Assembly: GCA_016490735.1 (NCBI GenBank) | Contig: JAEMWC010000008.1 | Span: 922,501-986,500, forward strand | Length of the DNA stretch: 64,000 bases | From: Pachyseris speciosa | Taxonomy: Eukaryota > Cnidaria > Anthozoa > Scleractinia > Pachyseridae | Reading direction: 5' to 3' | Shown: positions 60,362 to 64,000 of the stretch, piece by piece | Numbering within the stretch: position 1 is the stretch's first letter | Layout of the letters: every line of letters begins with the position of its first letter | Translations under genes and position numbers: made by a program | Notes under the pieces: model-generated | The model's input: only the letters and a program-made list of their open reading frames with translations | What the model was told of the DNA's origin: nothing | Database searches by the model: none

Positions 60362-60777
60362 TCAACTACTTCTTTGCTTGCAAAACGAGTAGAGATGACT
60401 GCTATTTATATCCAGTCGAGAGAAAAATACAAATTGCTTCAATTCATTTAATTCAGTCACCTGTGTTGTAGAGGTTGAAAATACGAATCCACTTGAGTTA
60501 AAACACGCATCTGGAAAAATAGCAAACGGTTTGTCCAAAGAAAGAACTTCTTCCACCAACTTTGAGCTACTCGTTCCTCCCATTAATGCCGGTAAACTGT
60601 TAAGTGACCTTTCTTGGTGAGCAGCGAGGTGCCGCGGTAAAGTGAAAGTCCTTGAAGCCTTGAATCATTTTGTTTTTCAACCACACAATCCGGGCGTCGA
60701 TTATGCAAGTCGAGCCAAGTTTTAAGCGTTTCCTGAGGTAAATGTTTTGCTATCCTTTTTATGACTTGAAAATTCAC
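60362..60777 (-). CDS. Hypothetical, possible exons of an unknown gene
   Basis: Two minus-strand frames look more balanced than their surroundings: 60777-60583 (KRIAKHLPQETLKTWLDLHN, ending in a stop that overlaps the next ATG) and 60583-60362 (starting MGGTSSSKLVEEVLSLDKPF, with a donor-like CACAG|GTGACT at 60459). No family is recognised and both may be chance. Confidence 0.22.
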
Positions 60778-61219
60778 CTTTCGGAGTATCTGTTGATTAG
60801 TTATTGATTTTTATGTCTTTTACGCGAATTAAAAGACAAACTTCGCAAACTTCGAAGAAGATGAAGTTGTTTTGGTCAAAATGAAGAAACCAACTGAATG
60901 TGAAATTACAAGCCGCAGAAAGCGCGCGGAAAATTAAGCCTCGTTTTGGTTAAATTAACCTGGCTCGAGCCTGCGATCTAATCGAAAACTAGTACGTGGT
61001 CAGCGGTCAACTTCAAAAAAACAGCTGACCTATATGAGCTCTAAACTTGAGCCCGCGATATGGCCACGTGATACTGGTCAGCGGAAACCTTGTTTTGACA
61101 GCTGTCAATTGGCCATGACACGGATGTCCTATATCAAAGTTGCACGCTGCAAACTAGCTGATGAGCTGGGGACCCAGCTGGGTCAGGTGGAGTATGGCCG
61201 CCATGTTGGATTATTATGG

Positions 61220-61251
<32 letters not shown>

Positions 61252-61301
61252 CTCCACCGTCGTCGTCGTGCGCGCCCACGAGCAATACCGCTAGCCGCTT
61301 T

Positions 61302-61333
<32 letters not shown>

Positions 61334-61533
61334 AGGTATGGGGCTCCGCTTGGCGGCCCTTCGGGCCGCCGGAGCTCCACTATTAGCGATGACTCATTTA
61401 ACAGGGGGTTTCCCTGTTTTTCCGAGAATGTCACGCTTGGTGATTTTTCCGAGAAAGTCAAGCATAGGGGTTGAAGTGCTTATTGAAATATTCAGTAAAA
61501 TCAAAAATATATAGTTTTCTATTTTTGATTTAC

Positions 61534-61960
61534 CATAAACTTTTTAAGTAAAAATTGTCAGTAAATTTTACTTTAAGAATTTATAATTGGTTAGCCATTT
61601 TTGGTCAATATTCTCTTACCCAAACCATTATGTCAGGGCATTAAAAACAGATTTACCATAAAATGTGAGTAGTATAGGAGTGTGTGCTAGCTCAAGTGCG
61701 TTTAAAATGATATTGAAAACGTTAATTGGGTAATAAGTAGTGAAAATAGCCGTTTCTCGGTAAATACTATTGATTAATACCCTTTATTGCTAAAACTATT
61801 GAATTTAGCCGTTTCTCGGTAAATGCTATTTTAACAATAAATTGTCAATTTGTATGACCAAAAAATTAATAAATAGATTGCCAATTTATTGTTAATACTC
61901 TTTTAACAATAAATTGTCAACTTGTATCACAAAAAAATTAATATATAGATTGCCAAAATT
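61534..61960. repeat. AT-rich repeats shared with 58951-59154, plus 78-bp tandem pair
   Basis: 61534-61587 and 61741-61830 match the upstream locus. Next, taacaataaattgtcaa units recur at 61832 and 61909. Confidence 0.7.
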
Positions 61961-62216
61961 TGGTTACCCATCAAATGGAAAGAAGTATAGTCGTTGTGTG
62001 CTAGCTCACCAAACTCCTATACTACTCCCCGTTGAAGTCCTGTATTTTTTTCAGGCTTCTTTTCGCAATTGCATCAATTGTGATCACAACTGCGAGAGAT
62101 CATTCTTCATTTGATTTCATTTCCGCAGTGCATGTATGATTTATTTCATATATCATTCACTTTCATTCTTTCACGGGAACATATGAAGCCATAACTGGCC
62201 TTCTCCCAACGTCAGT

Positions 62217-62243
62217 GGCTTCATAGCTCAGATGGTTACAGCA

Positions 62244-62277
<34 letters not shown>

Positions 62278-62289
62278 CCGTTGAAGACC
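62217..62289 (+). tRNA. tRNA-like unit 1, anticodon position GGU
   Basis: A cloverleaf can be drawn, but D-stem (TTACAGC) and acceptor (TGAAGAC) carry mismatches. A-box TAGCTCAGATGG and B-box GGTTCAAACCC are present. Confidence 0.45.
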
Positions 62290-62463
62290 TGTATTTTTTT
62301 TTTGTTTCAGGCTTCTTTACGCAATTGTATAATTTGCGATCACAACTGCGAGGATCAGTCTTCATTTGATTTCATTTCCGCAGTTCCATGTATGATTTAT
62401 TTCATATAACATTCACACTCAATTCTTTCACAGCACGGGAACATATGAACCCATACCTGACGT

Positions 62464-62478
<15 letters not shown>

Positions 62479-62504
<26 letters not shown>

Positions 62505-62505
62505 A

Positions 62506-62548
<43 letters not shown>

Positions 62549-62551
62549 GCC
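62479..62551 (+). tRNA. tRNA-like unit 2, anticodon position GGU
   Basis: Acceptor GGCTTCA, D-stem GCTC/GAGC, anticodon stem TCGCA/CGCGA with loop CCGGTAT, T-loop TTCAAAC. One T-stem mismatch. Position 33 is C, not the usual U. Confidence 0.5.
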
Positions 62552-62716
62552 TGTATTTTTTTAGGCTTCTTTTCGCAATTGCATAAATTGCGATCACAAC
62601 TGCGAGGATCAATCTTCATTTGATTTCATTTCCGCAGTTTATGTATGATTTATTTCATATATCATTCACATTCAATTCTTTCACGGCACGGGAACATATA
62701 AATCCATAACTGACCT

Positions 62717-62731
<15 letters not shown>

Positions 62732-62752
<21 letters not shown>

Positions 62753-62804
62753 TGAGCATCGCACCGGTATCACGAGTTCAAGGGTTGAAACCCCATTGAA
62801 GTCC
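62732..62804 (+). tRNA. tRNA-like unit 3, degenerate
   Basis: The D-stem is TTGAGC and the B-box is changed to GGTTGAAACCC, so this copy is likely a pseudogene. Confidence 0.4.
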
Positions 62805-62984
62805 TGTATTTTTTCAGGCTTCTTTTCGCAATTGCATAAATTGCGATCACAAAAGCGAGGATCATTCTTCATTAGATTTCATTTCCGCAGTTCATGTATG
62901 ATTCATTTCATATAACATTCACATTCAATTCTTTCACGGCACGGGAACATATGAACACATAACTGACCTGCTATCGACGTCAGT

Positions 62985-63057
62985 GGCTTCAAAGCTCAGT
63001 TGGTTAGACCATCGCACCGGTATCGCGAGGCCACGGGTTCAAACCCCGTTTAAGTGC
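62985..63057 (+). tRNA. tRNA-like unit 4
   Basis: GGCTTCAAAGCTC start; TAGACC in the D-stem and a TTTAAGT acceptor arm weaken pairing. The B-box is intact and a T-run follows. Confidence 0.42.
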
Positions 63058-63232
63058 TGTTTTTTTTTAGGCTTCTTTTCGCAATTGCATCAATTGCGAT
63101 CACAACTGCGGGGATCAGTCTTCATTTGATTTCATTTCCGTAGTTCACGTATGATTTAATTCATATATCATTCACATTCATTTCCTTCACGAGAACATAT
63201 GAAGCCATAACTGACCTTCTCCCAACGTCAGT

Positions 63233-63259
63233 GGCTTCATAGCTCAGATGGTTACAGCA

Positions 63260-63293
<34 letters not shown>

Positions 63294-63305
63294 CCGTTGA
63301 AGACC
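63233..63305 (+). tRNA. tRNA-like unit 5
   Basis: Matches unit 1 including its D-arm (GATGGTTACAGC) and the TGAAGACC acceptor, so units 1 and 5 share a recent duplication. Confidence 0.45.
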
Positions 63306-63493
63306 TGTATTTTTTTTTTGTTTCAGGCTTCTTTACGCAATTGTATAATTTGCGATGACAACTGCGAGGATCAGTCTTCATTTGATTTCATTTCCGCAGT
63401 TCATGTATGATTTATTTCATATAACATTCACATTCAATTCTTTCACGGCACGGGAACATATGAACCCATAACTGACCTGTTCCCAAGGTCTGT

Positions 63494-63566
63494 GGCTTCA
63501 TAGCTCAGTTGCTTAGAGCATCGCACCGGTTCGAAAGGTCACGGGTTCAAACCCCGTTGAAGTCCT
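63494..63566 (+). tRNA. tRNA-like unit 6, anticodon arm changed
   Basis: The anticodon arm reads TCGCACCGGTTCGAAAGG and the A-box GTTGC, so the cloverleaf is disrupted. The acceptor and T-arm (TGAAGTCC) are intact. Confidence 0.38.
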
Positions 63567-63746
63567 ATATTTTTTTTGTTTCAGGGTTTTTTTCGCAATT
63601 GTATAATTTGCGATCACAACTGCGAGGATCATGCTTTAGTTGATTTCATTTCCGCAGTTCATGTATGATTTATTTCAGATATCTTTCACATTCATTTCTT
63701 TCACGGGAACATATGAAGCCATAACTGACCTTGTCTCAACGTCAGT

Positions 63747-63819
63747 CGCTTCATAGCTCAGTTGGTTAGAGCATCGTACGGGTATTTCGAGGTCACGGGT
63801 TCAAACCCCATTGAAGTCC
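63747..63819 (+). tRNA. tRNA-like unit 7
   Basis: Acceptor start CGCTTCA (G1 changed), a TCGTACGGGTATTTCGA anticodon arm and an intact B-box. Probably a pseudogene. Confidence 0.38.
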
Positions 63820-64000
63820 TATATTTTTTTTTTGTTGTATCAGGCTTCTTTTCGCAATTGCATAATTTGCGATCGCAACTGCGAAGATCTTTCTTGATTT
63901 GATTTGATTTCCGCAGTTCATGTATGATTTATTTCAGATATCATTCACATTCATTTCTTTCAAGGGAACATATGAACCCATAACTGACGTGCTCCCAACG

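Larger units (their letters stand above)
62025..64000 (+). repeat. Tandem array of about 253-bp tRNA-like units
   Basis: Seven heads, spaced 248-262 bp, plus a truncated first unit (62025) and a partial last one. Each unit holds a tRNA-like gene, a T-run, caggcttctt, a hairpin (cgcaattgcataaattgcg), aactgcgaggatca and a conserved spacer ending ccaacgtcagt. The array continues past the right edge. Confidence 0.93.

Noticed and set aside
62025..64000. CRISPR-like array
   Set aside because: Regular spacing is present, but units are about 253 bp, the conserved part is most of the unit, and the DNA is eukaryotic.

Overview
The window is nuclear DNA from a eukaryote, most likely an anthozoan cnidarian such as a stony coral. 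The support is two intron-rich genes for Cys-loop receptor channels with GT-AG splice sites, Pol III-type SINEs, foldback MITEs, Penelope-like, LINE, Ty3/gypsy and Polinton-type elements, and long simple repeats. The coral assignment rests on my memory of similar repeat families; no search was run.

Layout. 1-5452 is the 5' part of a Ty3/gypsy LTR retrotransposon on the minus strand: duplicated LTR segment, a primer-binding site matching tRNA-Leu, gag, a -1 frameshift signal, then protease-RT-RNase H-integrase running off the left edge. 5470-6912 is a 70-bp satellite with higher-order structure. 7-13.6 kb is AT-rich with one SINE. 13734-24608 (minus) is a complete nine-exon anion-type Cys-loop receptor gene of 497 codons, whose introns carry a LINE 3' fragment, a TA-flanked MITE and a hammerhead-like foldback. 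25-43 kb is mostly non-coding, with foldbacks, a paired dispersed repeat, a SINE and a broken LINE reverse transcriptase. 43086-50185 (minus) is a second, paralogous receptor gene, lacking only its first exon(s), with a Penelope-like fragment in one intron. 51.2-55.4 kb is a nest of 5'-truncated Penelope-like ends carrying at least four kinds of hammerhead ribozyme motif, repeatedly ending in (TA)n. 55723-58723 (minus) is a decayed protein-primed family B DNA polymerase of Polinton/adintovirus type. 58.7-62.2 kb is AT-rich repeats. 62025-64000 is a tandem array of about 253-bp units, each with a tRNA-like gene, a T-run and a hairpin.

The two receptor genes share strand, domain order and intron phases and look like an old tandem duplication. 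Both carry the PAR motif before TM2 (anion-selective class, GABA-A/glycine-like) but differ in the ligand-contact loops. The most unusual region is 51-55.4 kb, where ribozyme motifs, Penelope-like C-terminal coding ends and TA repeats recur in the same order in distinct families and mostly sit in inverted pairs. All exon borders, RNA folds and repeat borders were found by eye.
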